This document shows, one piece after another, positions 49,685 through 58,273 of a stretch of DNA of 64,000 nt (positions within the stretch are counted from its first letter, which is position 1; the number at the start of each line of letters is the position of its first letter). Source of the DNA: Streptomyces lasiicapitis (GTDB lineage: Bacteria; Actinomycetota; Actinomycetes; Streptomycetales; Streptomycetaceae); NCBI RefSeq assembly GCF_014646335.1, contig NZ_BMNG01000019.1, positions 1 through 64,000 on the forward strand, in the 5' to 3' direction. The position numbers were made by a program, and so were the translations under genes. The notes below the pieces were generated by a model, which saw only the letters and a list, made by a program, of their open reading frames with translations, did no database searches and was not told the DNA's origin.

Positions 49685-50704
49685 ATGACCACCGAGACGA
49701 CCCTCGAACCGGCCTCGCCGCCGGAGCGGTCCGCGCCGCTGCTCACGGCCTCCGACCTGCACATCGCCTTTCCCGGGCGCCGGGGCGCCGACCCGGCGCG
49801 CGCGGTGGACGGCGTGGACCTCGACATCCGGCGCGGCGAGATCGTCGCGCTCGTCGGCGAGTCCGGCTGCGGCAAGACGACGCTCGCGCGCTCCCTGCTC
49901 GGCCTCGTCCCTCCCACCTCCGGCCGGGTCACCTTCGACGGCAAGCCGCTGGACTACCGCAGCCGCGCCCTGAAGGCCTACCGCAAGCGCGTCCAGCTCG
50001 TCCTCCAGGACCCGAGCGGCTCGCTCAACCCGCGGCACACGGTGTACGAGGCCGTGGCCGAGGGGCTGCGCATCCATGGGTACGGGGGTGACGAGCGGGC
50101 GGCCGTCGGCGACGCGCTGTCCCGGGCCGGGCTGCGGCCGCCGGAGCGGTTCTTCCTGCGCTACCCGCACGAGTTGTCCGGCGGACAGCGCCAACGGGTC
50201 GTCATCGCGGGCGCGTTGGTCCTGGAGCCGGAGCTGATCGTCGCCGACGAGCCGGTGGCCTCCCTGGACGCGTCCGTGCGCGGCGAGATCCTCGCGCTGC
50301 TGCTGCGACTGCGGGAGGAACTCGGCCTGTCCGCGCTCGTGGTGACCCATGACCTGGGGCTCGCCTGGAACATCGCGGACCGCGTCGCGGTGATGTACCT
50401 GGGCCGCATCGTGGAGACCGGGGCGGTCGAGGACGTTCTGACGGCGCCTCAGCATCCGTACACCCAGGCGCTGTTGTCCGTGCTGCCGGAGGCGGAGGGG
50501 GAGCCCGTGGTGCTCACGGGCGAGCCGCCGGACCCGTCACGGGTGCCGGGCGGGTGCCGGTTCCACGCGCGGTGTCAGATCCTCGCCGGGGGTGAGGCGG
50601 AGCGGGCCGGGGTGGCGAGCGACTGCCGTACGAAGGACTTGCCTGTGCTTTCCGGTGCAGGAGGAACACAGGTCGCGTGCCACTGGGCGGCCGTTCGGGG
50701 TTGA
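49685..50704 (+). CDS. Peptide ABC transporter ATPase (DppF type)
   Basis: Encodes 339 residues. Walker A GESGCGKT, signature LSGGQRQRV, Walker B LIVADEPVASLD and the switch His (VVTHDLGLAW) are present, followed by the oligopeptide C-terminal motif (CRFHARCQIL). It pairs with the DppD-type ATPase to drive peptide import. The ATG at 49685 has GAGGAGAAG just upstream. A 154-nt gap after the previous gene holds no recognisable gene. The gene converges on ribF, with a shared hairpin between. Confidence 0.93.
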   Translation: MTTETTLEPASPPERSAPLLTASDLHIAFPGRRGADPARAVDGVDLDIRRGEIVALVGESGCGKTTLARSLLGLVPPTSGRVTFDGKPLDYRSRALKAYRKRVQLVLQDPSGSLNPRHTVYEAVAEGLRIHGYGGDERAAVGDALSRAGLRPPERFFLRYPHELSGGQRQRVVIAGALVLEPELIVADEPVASLDASVRGEILALLLRLREELGLSALVVTHDLGLAWNIADRVAVMYLGRIVETGAVEDVLTAPQHPYTQALLSVLPEAEGEPVVLTGEPPDPSRVPGGCRFHARCQILAGGEAERAGVASDCRTKDLPVLSGAGGTQVACHWAAVRG

Positions 50705-50751
50705 CCTTGCAGTCGGCGCGCCGCAGATCGCCCTTCGGGCTCGTCCTCAAA

Positions 50752-50779
50752 CTCCCCCAAGCTCTTAAAGAGCAGGGAG
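50752..50779. terminator. Bidirectional terminator between transporter operon and ribF
   Basis: CTCCC ... GGGAG enclose the inner perfect repeat GCTCTT-A-AAGAGC (50761-50773), giving a stem of about 11 bp between converging genes. Immediately before it (about 50740-50752) is GCTCGTCCTCAAAC, which resembles part of the repeat at 58123. Confidence 0.6.
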
Positions 50780-50802
50780 GGGCCCCCTCGACGGGCTCGA
50801 AA

Positions 50803-51756
50803 TCACCGGCTGTCGGCCGCCTCGACCAAGTCCCGTGACTTCTTCACATCGTCCGCCATCGCGACAAGCAGCTCGTCGATCGAGTCGAACTTCGCCATGC
50901 CGCGCACGTAGGCGAGGAAGTCCACGGCGACGTGCAGGCCGTACAGGTCGAGGCCGACGCGGTCGATCGCGTACGCCTCGACGGTGCGCTCGGTGCCGTC
51001 GAACGTGGGGTTGGTGCCCACCGAGATGGCCGCGGGCATCGCCTCGCCGTCGGCGTGCAGCCAGCCCGCGTAGACGCCGTCGGCGGGGATCGCGGTGTGC
51101 GGCAGGGTCTCCACGTTGGCCGTGGGGAAGCCCAGCTCGCGGCCGCGCTGGGCGCCGCGGACGACGACGCCCTCCACGCGGTGCGGGCGGCCCAGGATCT
51201 CGTTGGCGCCCGCGACGTCGCCCTCGGCGACGAGGCGGCGGGTGAGCGTGGACGAGAAGGGCTGACCGCCGCCCGCCGTGCCGCTCACGTACAGGTCGAT
51301 GACCTCGACCTCGTAGTCGTAGGTCCGGCCGAGGTCGGCGAGGACCTCGACGTTGCCCGCGGCGCGGTGCCCGAAGCGGAAGTTGGGGCCCTCGACGACG
51401 GCCTTGGCGTGCAGCTTGTCGACGAGGACCTTGACCACGAAGTCGGCGGGGGACAGCTTCGAGAACTCGGTGGTGAAGGGCAGGATGAGGACGGCGTCCA
51501 CGCCGAGGTCCGCCATCAGCTCGGCGCGCCGGTGGTGCGGGGCGAGCAGCGGCGGGTGGCTGCCGGGCCGCACGACCTCGCTCGGGTGCGGGTCGAAGGT
51601 GACGACCACGGCGGGCACGCCCAGCTCACGGGCGCGAGCCACCGCGCGGCCGATGATGAGCTGGTGACCGCGGTGCACGCCGTCGTAGGAACCAATGGTG
51701 ACGACGCTGCGCCCCCAGTCCTGGGGGATGTCCTCCAAGCCACGCCAGCGCTGCAC
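50803..51756 (-). CDS. ribF: Bifunctional riboflavin kinase/FAD synthetase
   Basis: Encodes 317 residues. The N-terminal nucleotidyltransferase domain shows GSYDGVHRGHQ (with the ATP-binding H-x-G-H) and the C-terminal flavokinase domain shows GRELGFPTANVE and the downstream GTNPTFDGTERTVEAY. It phosphorylates riboflavin to FMN and then adenylates FMN to FAD in the cytoplasm. The GTG at 51756 has GAGGAG about 9 nt upstream. It lies downstream of the large trypsin-like/NTPase gene on the same strand, in the truB-ribF neighbourhood typical of bacteria. ThyX, encoded elsewhere in the window, uses FAD. Confidence 0.96.
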   Translation of the reverse strand: MQRWRGLEDIPQDWGRSVVTIGSYDGVHRGHQLIIGRAVARARELGVPAVVVTFDPHPSEVVRPGSHPPLLAPHHRRAELMADLGVDAVLILPFTTEFSKLSPADFVVKVLVDKLHAKAVVEGPNFRFGHRAAGNVEVLADLGRTYDYEVEVIDLYVSGTAGGGQPFSSTLTRRLVAEGDVAGANEILGRPHRVEGVVVRGAQRGRELGFPTANVETLPHTAIPADGVYAGWLHADGEAMPAAISVGTNPTFDGTERTVEAYAIDRVGLDLYGLHVAVDFLAYVRGMAKFDSIDELLVAMADDVKKSRDLVEAADSR

Positions 51757-51887
51757 TGTCTTCGCTCCTCGCCGAACCCGTGTATGTATCCGTACGCCCG
51801 TACGTCTGTACGTTCCGTTGCCGATTGCGCAGGTCTAAGACTGCCATGCCGACAGTTTGTCGCCCGCATCGGCCGGGGTGGCGGAGC

Positions 51888-54800
51888 TCACGCCGACACG
51901 GGCACCGCCCCCGTGAGCTGCTCGATGGTGCGGCGGGCGCTCGGCCCGACGAGCGCGGCCCAGTCCTGCGGGACGTCGGTGAGCCAGCCCGTGAGACGCG
52001 CGGCGAAGCCGGGCACGCGCCGCGCCAGGTCGACCAGGGTGCGGTCGAAGCACGCCGCGCCCTCCGGGGTGCGGCCGAGCAGCAGCGCGGTGCGGCGCAC
52101 AAGGTCGCGGTCGCGCTCGGCGCCGCCGCCCCGGCCACCGACGGCGCGCAGCACGGCCTCGAAGACGGCGGGCTCCCGCTCGGCCGCGAGCATCAGGTCG
52201 AGCAGCTCGGTCCGCAGCGGCCGCGACACGGGCGTGCCGGGCGCGGCGAGCACGGGCGCGAGCGCGGCCCGCACGTCCACGCTGCGGCTCCGCAGCAGCC
52301 CCGCGACCAGCGGGAACAGCTCGGCGCGCACGGCAGGACCCTGTTCGAGGCGCAGATCCGTGTACGCCGCCGCGTCGGCCGCGGCGCGCGGGCACTGCTC
52401 TACCCGCTCCTGTACGAGCTCCGCGACGCGCCGCGCGAGGTCGGGCGAGGGCACCTCGGCGAGGCCGCGCAGGACCTCGGCGGTGCCGGTGCTGCGCGTG
52501 CGCACACGGGAGCGGAAGGCGGCGAGCACCGTCTCGGGGTGGGTGGTCAGGGCGGCGGCGAGGGCGCTGGCCGGGAGGCCGGGGTCTCCTGCGGCGAAGT
52601 GTTCGAGGGCGCGGGTCAGGTGGCGGGCTCGGGTGCGGGGGTCGCGTACGAGGAGGGCGAGGGCGTTGCCGTGCAGGGCGTCGTCGGCGGGGCGGGCGAG
52701 GAGGGTCTCGGCGGCGTACCGCAGGAGTTCGCGGTCGGCGTCGCCGGTGGCGTGCCGGGCGGCGCGCGGGGCGTGTGCGGCGGCGGCGACGCGGCGGGCG
52801 GGGCGGGCGTCGTGGGCCCAGCGGTCGACGGCGCGGCAGAGCGCGGACGGCTCGTCCTCGGCGAGCGCGCCGAGCAGTTCGTCGGCGCGCGGGTGCGCGC
52901 AGTCGACGAGGGCTTCGGTGAGGTCGTCGACGGCGCGGTGCCTGTGGGTGTGCAGGAGCGCCTGGGCGGCGGAGGCGACGGTCGCCTCGGGGGCGGCGCG
53001 CAGCGGCCTCTCGTCGGCGAACCAGCGGGTGAGGTGGTGCTGTACGGCGGCGGGGTCGGCGGCGAGGCGCTCCGCCACGGCGTCCAGGCAGCGGCGCCCG
53101 GTGCCGGGCGGGCCGTCGTGCACCACGACGGCCCGCAGCAGCTCGAACCGCGCGGCTTCCGGCAGCCGCAGCGCCAGCCAGAACTCGGGCCCGAACTGCC
53201 GCTGCGCGGCGACCTGTTGCAGCACGTTGACGTACGGAGTGGCATCCCGCACCCGAAGCAGCACCTCCCGCAACAGATGCCGCGCCCACCACCACGCGTC
53301 CCCGAACTCCCCGGCCCGGCCCCCGCCCCCCTCACCCCGACCACCGGCCTCGCCCGCCCGCGCCCTGTCACCGTCCGACCGACCACCCGCCTCACCGGAC
53401 CGCACGTCGGCACCCTCAGCCCAACCGCCCACGTCCCCCGACCAAGCCCTGCCCCCCTCCGACCGACCACCCGCCTCGCCCGACTGCACCCTGGGCCCCT
53501 CGGAACGACCGCTTGCCTCCCCCGACCACACCTCGGCACCCCCGGCCCGACCGCGCACCTCACCCGGCCGCACCCTGTCCCCCTCCGACCGACCGCCTCC
53601 CTCACCCGACCGCACCCTGGCCCCCTCCAACTGACCACCCACCCCATCCGACCTCACCCCAACACCCTCCGACCGGCCAGCCACCTCCTCCCCGTCCAGC
53701 CCCGCCCCGGCACCCCCGGAAACACCACCAGCACCGTCCAGCCCCACCCCGGCACCCCCGGCGATGCCACCCGCCCCACCCAGCACCTCCAACGCCCCCA
53801 CCAACTCCCCCAACCTCCCCGCCAGTTCACCGGCCCCCCGCTGCCGCTCCAGCTGCAACAGCGCCTGCAGCACCGGCCCGACCCGGTGGCGTGGCACCGG
53901 CAAGGACCGCACCGCGGGCGACGCCGCGCCCGGCTCCGCGTACCGCAGGACCAGCGACGTCAGCGCGCCGTCCACGTCCAGGTGGAGGCCCTGGATCCAG
54001 TCGGCCAGTTCCTCGTGGGCGAAGCGGTAGCCGGTGCCTGCGGGGACGAGGAGGCCTTCGGTGAGGACGGCGGAGGCCCAGCCCGTGCAGGTGTCGAAGC
54101 CCTTGCCCGGCAGGGCGCCCCACGGGAACACCGCCTCGAAGGAGGCCCGGTCGAGCTGTCCCTGGCCGGGGCCCAGACAGCGCCGGGCCGCCTCGTGCAC
54201 CTGCCCGGACACCTTCGCCGCGAGTCGCCGCACCGCGGCTCCCCGCAGCCCGCTGTCGGCGGCGAGGCGGACGGCGACGCGCAGGGCGAGCAGGTCGAGG
54301 TAGGCCGCGAAGACGTCCTCGCGGGTGGGCTGCCCGGCGGGCTCGTCCGGCAGGGCGGCGGCCACCTCCGAGAGCAGCCGCAGCGTCAGCGGATGGCGGG
54401 CGTCGGTGACGGAAAGGGCGTCGTCCGCGATGCCGAACCGCTCCCGCGCCCGGCGGGCCTGCGCCTCGGGCAGTTCGTCGAGGCGGAGGCAGCCGGGCAG
54501 CCGCGCGCGTACGCAGTCGTCGGGGCGCTCGCCGAGCCCGGGGGTGTGCAGCAGGTCCCCGGGGAAGTGGGCCCCGGCCTGCTCCCAGTACTCCGCGCGG
54601 CAGGCCACGACCAGCCGCGTCCCGGTGTCCCGCAGCCAGCCGGACGTACCGGCGCTCCACTCCGCGAGGCGGTGCGCGAGCACGGGCGGCATCTCCTCGG
54701 GGCCGTCGAGCAGGAGCAGCAGCGGCCGCCCCGCGTCCCGTACGAGTCGGGCGACGCGGCCCGCCGAGATGTCCCCGAGCCCGTCGTCGCCGCCGGCCAC

Positions 54801-55925
54801 CGCGTCCGACGCGGCGAGGATGCGTCCGGCCCGCTCCAGGGCGCGGCCCACCGCGTCGGCCACGGAGGTGTCCTCGTCCCGCAGGTCTGCGCCGCGCAGC
54901 CACAGGGTGGGTGCGGGTTCGGCGCCCCGGGCGCGGCGTCCGGCGAGCGCGGCGAGTTCCGTGGTGCGGCCGGTGCCGGGGTCGCCGACGAGGCCGAGCA
55001 CACGGGCGGGTCCGGCGGCGGTGAAGTGCGCGAACTCCCGTTCCGTGTCGGGCCGTTCGACGGGTTCGGGCCGGGTCGGGCGTGGCCCGTCGGAGCCGAC
55101 GGAGGTGGCCGTGAGGTGCAGCGCGCCCGCCAGGTTCAGATCGCGGCCGTAGCCGGGCACGGTGGCCGCGTTGCGGGCGAGGAGGACGGCGAGCGGCCCG
55201 CCGGGGTCGGCGGCGGCCGCGGCCCGCAGTGGCACGGCGAACCCGGCGGCGCGGTGCGAGGCCTCCAGGGCGGTGGCCAGGACGGCGAGGACGGCGCCGG
55301 ACGCGGCGTCGACGACGGGCCCGCCCGCCGCGCCACCGCCGAGCCGCAGCGCGTCCGCGCCGTCGGTGCCGATGGCCAGCTCCATGGCGGCGTCGAGGAG
55401 GTGGAAGCGGTCCGTCGCGGTGTACGTCACGGCGGCCGAGTCGAGCACCCGGGCCTGCCGCCAGCCGCCCGCTGCGATACGTACGTACGAACCCACGGCA
55501 ACCGTGTCGCGCCCGGCCACGGGCAGCGGGCGCAGGCCGAGGCCTTCGGTGCGGACGAGGGCGAGGTCGTGCTCCGGCAGCGCGGTGACGGCCTCGTCGG
55601 TGACGACGCAGGTGCGCTCGCCCGGCGCGTGCAGCACTATGCGGGCGAGGCCGTCGACCGCCTCGTGGCTGGTGATCACGGTGCCGTGGTCGTCGGCGGC
55701 GAAGCCGTGGCCGCGCGGGCGGCCCGCCAGATCGCAGATCCGCACCAGGGACCGCTCGGGCTCCCGCCACGCGTCCCGGCCCACCGTCCACTCGCTCCGG
55801 GAAGCACCCAGGTCGCTCCGGGAAGCACCCGGGCGGACACTCCGGTCGTCACCTCGGTCGCTCCGGTCACTCCTGCCCCGGGCCCGTTCCCCGCCGCCCC
55901 GTGCCCGCGGGCCCCGTCCCGCCAT
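51888..55925 (-). CDS. Trypsin-like/STAND NTPase fusion with 14-residue repeats, probably catalytically altered
   Basis: Encodes 1345 residues. After an Arg-rich start, residues 60-240 form a trypsin-like fold with His87 (TSHEAV) and Asp120 (PEHDLAL). The nucleophile motif reads GGAAGGP, placing Ala at position 200 where Ser belongs. An NTPase domain follows from about 305, with P-loop GDPGTGRT (Arg320 instead of Lys) and Walker B LLLLLDGPEE. After a helical region come nine 14-residue repeats (consensus GGRSEGxRVRSGEA) and a helical C-terminus. The ATG at 55925 has GGGAGG 8 nt upstream; a GTG at 55946 lacks one. This architecture suggests a sensor or scaffold rather than an active protease. 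Confidence 0.82.
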   Translation of the reverse strand: MAGRGPRARGGGERARGRSDRSDRGDDRSVRPGASRSDLGASRSEWTVGRDAWREPERSLVRICDLAGRPRGHGFAADDHGTVITSHEAVDGLARIVLHAPGERTCVVTDEAVTALPEHDLALVRTEGLGLRPLPVAGRDTVAVGSYVRIAAGGWRQARVLDSAAVTYTATDRFHLLDAAMELAIGTDGADALRLGGGAAGGPVVDAASGAVLAVLATALEASHRAAGFAVPLRAAAAADPGGPLAVLLARNAATVPGYGRDLNLAGALHLTATSVGSDGPRPTRPEPVERPDTEREFAHFTAAGPARVLGLVGDPGTGRTTELAALAGRRARGAEPAPTLWLRGADLRDEDTSVADAVGRALERAGRILAASDAVAGGDDGLGDISAGRVARLVRDAGRPLLLLLDGPEEMPPVLAHRLAEWSAGTSGWLRDTGTRLVVACRAEYWEQAGAHFPGDLLHTPGLGERPDDCVRARLPGCLRLDELPEAQARRARERFGIADDALSVTDARHPLTLRLLSEVAAALPDEPAGQPTREDVFAAYLDLLALRVAVRLAADSGLRGAAVRRLAAKVSGQVHEAARRCLGPGQGQLDRASFEAVFPWGALPGKGFDTCTGWASAVLTEGLLVPAGTGYRFAHEELADWIQGLHLDVDGALTSLVLRYAEPGAASPAVRSLPVPRHRVGPVLQALLQLERQRGAGELAGRLGELVGALEVLGGAGGIAGGAGVGLDGAGGVSGGAGAGLDGEEVAGRSEGVGVRSDGVGGQLEGARVRSGEGGGRSEGDRVRPGEVRGRAGGAEVWSGEASGRSEGPRVQSGEAGGRSEGGRAWSGDVGGWAEGADVRSGEAGGRSDGDRARAGEAGGRGEGGGGRAGEFGDAWWWARHLLREVLLRVRDATPYVNVLQQVAAQRQFGPEFWLALRLPEAARFELLRAVVVHDGPPGTGRRCLDAVAERLAADPAAVQHHLTRWFADERPLRAAPEATVASAAQALLHTHRHRAVDDLTEALVDCAHPRADELLGALAEDEPSALCRAVDRWAHDARPARRVAAAAHAPRAARHATGDADRELLRYAAETLLARPADDALHGNALALLVRDPRTRARHLTRALEHFAAGDPGLPASALAAALTTHPETVLAAFRSRVRTRSTGTAEVLRGLAEVPSPDLARRVAELVQERVEQCPRAAADAAAYTDLRLEQGPAVRAELFPLVAGLLRSRSVDVRAALAPVLAAPGTPVSRPLRTELLDLMLAAEREPAVFEAVLRAVGGRGGGAERDRDLVRRTALLLGRTPEGAACFDRTLVDLARRVPGFAARLTGWLTDVPQDWAALVGPSARRTIEQLTGAVPVSA
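53305..53681 (-). repeat. Nine-unit 42-nt tandem repeat inside the protease-like gene
   Basis: Nine imperfect 42-nt units encode 14-residue repeats of consensus GGRSEGxRVRSGEA. Units differ by several substitutions but keep length and frame exactly, so the array is maintained as coding sequence. It lies in a linker between the helical NTPase-associated region and the C-terminal helical domain. Slippage here would change linker length without breaking the frame. Confidence 0.75.
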
Positions 55926-56105
55926 GCTCGAACCTCCCAGCCGCACCCCGTAGTTCGACCGTAGGCCGGAGATGATCAGCAGGACAGAACGCGAGCCGAA
56001 CGCGCCCCCTTCCGCTCCCTCGGTTCACTCCGAGCGCCTGCCCGTAGGGGTGAAACGGCGGGTGGCGGTGGATACACCTTCATGTGGGGGCACCGCAGGG
56101 GGGAC

Positions 56106-56138
56106 TGTGGAGCGGCGGACATCGTGCGCCGCTCCACA
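56106..56138 (-). terminator. Terminator downstream of truB
   Basis: A perfect 12-bp inverted repeat TGTGGAGCGGCG (56106-56117) with its complement (56127-56138) and a 9-nt loop lies about 80 nt after the truB stop on the minus strand. It should end the nusA-infB-truB transcript before the protease-like gene. Confidence 0.75.
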
Positions 56139-56217
56139 ACAATGAGGCCGCCGGACGAAGAGGCCGTCGAACGAGCCCCGTCGGGCGAAGAGCCCTCAGA
56201 AGCCGGACGAAGAACCC

Positions 56218-57129
56218 TCAGGAGAACACGGCGAGGCTCTTGGCCTTGCCCTTCAACTCCTCGGCCAGGACCAGGAATTCGCCCCCGGGCCCGAAGACGG
56301 CGACGGGCCCGGCGCCCGTGTACTCGTCCGGCATCTCGATCCGCACGCCATTGGCGAGCAGCCGCGCCCGCCGCTCGTCGACGTCCCAGCGCGGGAACGC
56401 CGCGGTGGCCGCGTCGGCGACCGGCATCACCGTCAGCTCCTCCTGGAGCTGGTCGAGGGTCTTCGCGGCGTCCAGCTTGTAGGGCCCGACGCGGGTGCGG
56501 CGCAGCGCCGTGAGGTGGCCGCCGACGCCGAGTCCGGCGCCGAGGTCACGGGCAAGGGCGCGGATGTACGTGCCCGAGGAGCAGACGACGGACACGACCA
56601 GGTCGAGGACGGGGGTGCCGTCCTCGGCGACCGCGTCCCGGATGTCGTACACCTGGAAGGACGAGACCGTCACCGGGCGGGCGGGGATCTCGAAGTCCTC
56701 GCCCTTGCGCGCCCGCGCGTACGACCGCTTGCCGTCGATCTTGATGGCGCTGACCTTCGACGGGACCTGCATGATCGCGCCGGACAGCTCGGCGATGCCC
56801 GCGTCGATGGCGTCGCGCTTGACGCCGGAGGCGTCCGCGGACGCCGTGATCTCGCCCTCGGCGTCGTCCGTGAGGGTGGACTGGCCGAGGCGGATCGTGC
56901 CGAGATACTCCTTCTCGGTGAGTGCCAGGTGGCCGAGCAGCTTCGTGGCGCGCTCGACGCCGAGGACGAGGACGCCCGTCGCCATCGGGTCGAGGGTGCC
57001 CGCGTGGCCGACGCGGCGGGTCCTGGCGATGCCCCGCATCTTGGCGACCACGTCGTGCGAAGTGAAGCCGGACGGCTTGTCGACGATGACAAGTCCGTCC
57101 GGCGTCGTTCCAGTACTGCGCTTGGTCAT
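56218..57129 (-). CDS. truB: tRNA pseudouridine-55 synthase
   Basis: Encodes 303 residues. The catalytic Asp motif HAGTLDPMATG is near residue 47, and the family segments GLVIVDKPSGFTSHDVV and SSGTYIRALARDLG are intact. It isomerises U55 in the T-loop of tRNAs. The ATG at 57129 shares one base with the rbfA stop, so the two are coupled. A short run of near-repeats (GCCGGACGAAGA twice) follows the stop codon. Confidence 0.96.
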   Translation of the reverse strand: MTKRSTGTTPDGLVIVDKPSGFTSHDVVAKMRGIARTRRVGHAGTLDPMATGVLVLGVERATKLLGHLALTEKEYLGTIRLGQSTLTDDAEGEITASADASGVKRDAIDAGIAELSGAIMQVPSKVSAIKIDGKRSYARARKGEDFEIPARPVTVSSFQVYDIRDAVAEDGTPVLDLVVSVVCSSGTYIRALARDLGAGLGVGGHLTALRRTRVGPYKLDAAKTLDQLQEELTVMPVADAATAAFPRWDVDERRARLLANGVRIEMPDEYTGAGPVAVFGPGGEFLVLAEELKGKAKSLAVFS

Positions 57130-57620
57130 TACGAGGCGTCGCCGTCCTTGTCGGCCGCGGCACCGGTGGCGCCGTCGCCCGTCTCGGTGTCGTCGTCCTC
57201 GTCCGGCTTGCGGTACGGGTCCGCGCCGCCCGCGAACTCGGCGCCCGCGGAGACCTCCCGCACCTTGGCGTCGGAGGCCCTGGCCCGGTCGAGGAGGTCC
57301 TCGATGGCCTTGGCGTTGTCCGGGAGGGCGTCCGCCACGAAGGTCAGGGTCGGCGTGAACTTCACGCCCGCGGCCTGGCCGACCGCCGACCGGAGGACGC
57401 CCTTGGCGCTCTCCAGGCCCGCGGCCGCGGCCGCGCGGTCCTCGTCGTCCCCGTAGACCGTGTAGAAGACGGTCGCCTCCCGCAGGTCACCCGTGACCCG
57501 GGTGTCCGTGATGGTGACATGTGTGCCGAGCCGCGGGTCCTTGATCCCGCGCTGCAGCTTCTGGGCCACCACCTCTCGGATGAGGTCCGCCAGCCTCTTC
57601 GCCCGCGCGTTGTCGGCCAC
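57129..57620 (-). CDS. rbfA: 30S ribosome-binding factor
   Basis: Encodes 163 residues. The KH-like RbfA core is recognisable (RAKRLADLIREVVAQKLQR, RLGTHVTITDTRVTGDL, TPTLTFVAD), followed by an acidic C-terminal tail typical of actinobacterial RbfA. It assists late 16S rRNA and 30S maturation. The GTG at 57620 has GAAGGAG about 8 nt upstream. It is downstream of ylxP and coupled to truB. Confidence 0.95.
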   Translation of the reverse strand: MADNARAKRLADLIREVVAQKLQRGIKDPRLGTHVTITDTRVTGDLREATVFYTVYGDDEDRAAAAAGLESAKGVLRSAVGQAAGVKFTPTLTFVADALPDNAKAIEDLLDRARASDAKVREVSAGAEFAGGADPYRKPDEDDDTETGDGATGAAADKDGDAS

Positions 57621-57668
57621 TGCTCCGTCTCCTTCTGTGCTGTGCTCGTCGCTGGTCGTTCAGGTCGT

Positions 57669-57965
57669 TCAATCGTCGTCGTCACCGTGGAGGCGCCGCC
57701 GTACCGACAGCAGCTCCACCTCGGGCCGGGCGGCGACGAGCCGTTCGCACCGGTCCAGTACGTCCGTGATGTGCCCCGCGTCCCCGGAGACCAGCGCCAG
57801 GCCGATCTCGCTCCTGCGGTGCAGGTCCTGGTGGCCGACCTCCGCCGCGCTCACCGCGTACTTCCGCTGGAGTTCCGCCACGATCGGGCGGACGAGGGAG
57901 CGTTTCTCCTTCAGCGAATGTACGTCGCCGAGGAGCAGGTCGAAGGACAGAGTCCCCACATACAT
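57669..57965 (-). CDS. ylxP: DUF503 (YlxP) family protein
   Basis: Encodes 98 residues. MYVGTLSFDLLLGDVHSLKEKRSLVRP is the conserved DUF503 N-terminus, followed by AEVGHQDLHRRSEIGLALV. From memory, YlxP-type proteins are found in the infB-rbfA operon of many Gram-positives and are linked to ribosome assembly or RbfA function, but the biochemical role is not settled. The ATG at 57965 is used because conservation begins there; the ribosome site is weak. A long spacer with repeats separates it from infB. Confidence 0.9.
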   Translation of the reverse strand: MYVGTLSFDLLLGDVHSLKEKRSLVRPIVAELQRKYAVSAAEVGHQDLHRRSEIGLALVSGDAGHITDVLDRCERLVAARPEVELLSVRRRLHGDDDD

Positions 57966-58122
57966 GTGTGTGCCGGATGTCCCGCCGGTCCGGGATCGCG
58001 CCCCGCACGTGGTTGGCAGGGTCACCAGAACCGTACAACGCGCGACCGGTTCCGCTCGACGGAGTTTTCGCCCCCGCCGCCCCTACCCGTCCCGTACCTG
58101 GGGCTCCGCCCCAGACCCCGCT

Positions 58123-58170
58123 CCTCAAACGCCGGAGGGGCTGGATGGATAGCCCGTCCGGCGTTTGAGG
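58123..58170. repeat. Intergenic inverted repeat of streptomycete type
   Basis: CCTCAAACGCCGGA (58123-58136) and its exact complement (58157-58170) form 14-bp arms around a 20-nt loop, in the spacer between infB and ylxP. From memory, sequences with TTTGAGGACGAG and CCTCAAACGCCGG recur in many Streptomyces intergenic regions. A related CGTCCTCAAAC occurs at about 50743 next to the ribF terminator. It may be a dispersed repeat or a secondary terminator. Confidence 0.55.
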
Positions 58171-58224
58171 ACGAGGCGCGGAGCGCCGAAAAAGCGGGGG
58201 CAAGGGGCGCAGCCCCCTAAACAG

Positions 58225-58266
58225 GGTCGGGGGCCGCCCAGGGGAAACCCCGGGCGGCCCCCGACC
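58225..58266 (-). terminator. infB terminator
   Basis: A perfect 15-bp inverted repeat (GGTCGGGGGCCGCCC, arms 58225-58239 and 58252-58266), with GGGG/CCCC pairing inside the loop, begins 7 nt after the infB stop. It suggests that infB transcription ends, at least partly, before ylxP-rbfA-truB. Confidence 0.85.
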
Positions 58267-58273
58267 GTTCACG

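Noticed and set aside
53305..53681. Possible CRISPR array because of regular repeats
   Set aside because: Units are contiguous 42-nt coding repeats with no unique spacers, they diverge from one another, and no cas genes are present.
51780..55964. 1394-residue open frame antisense to the protease-like gene
   Set aside because: Shadow of the 1345-residue gene, including the repeat array; no ribosome site or domain.
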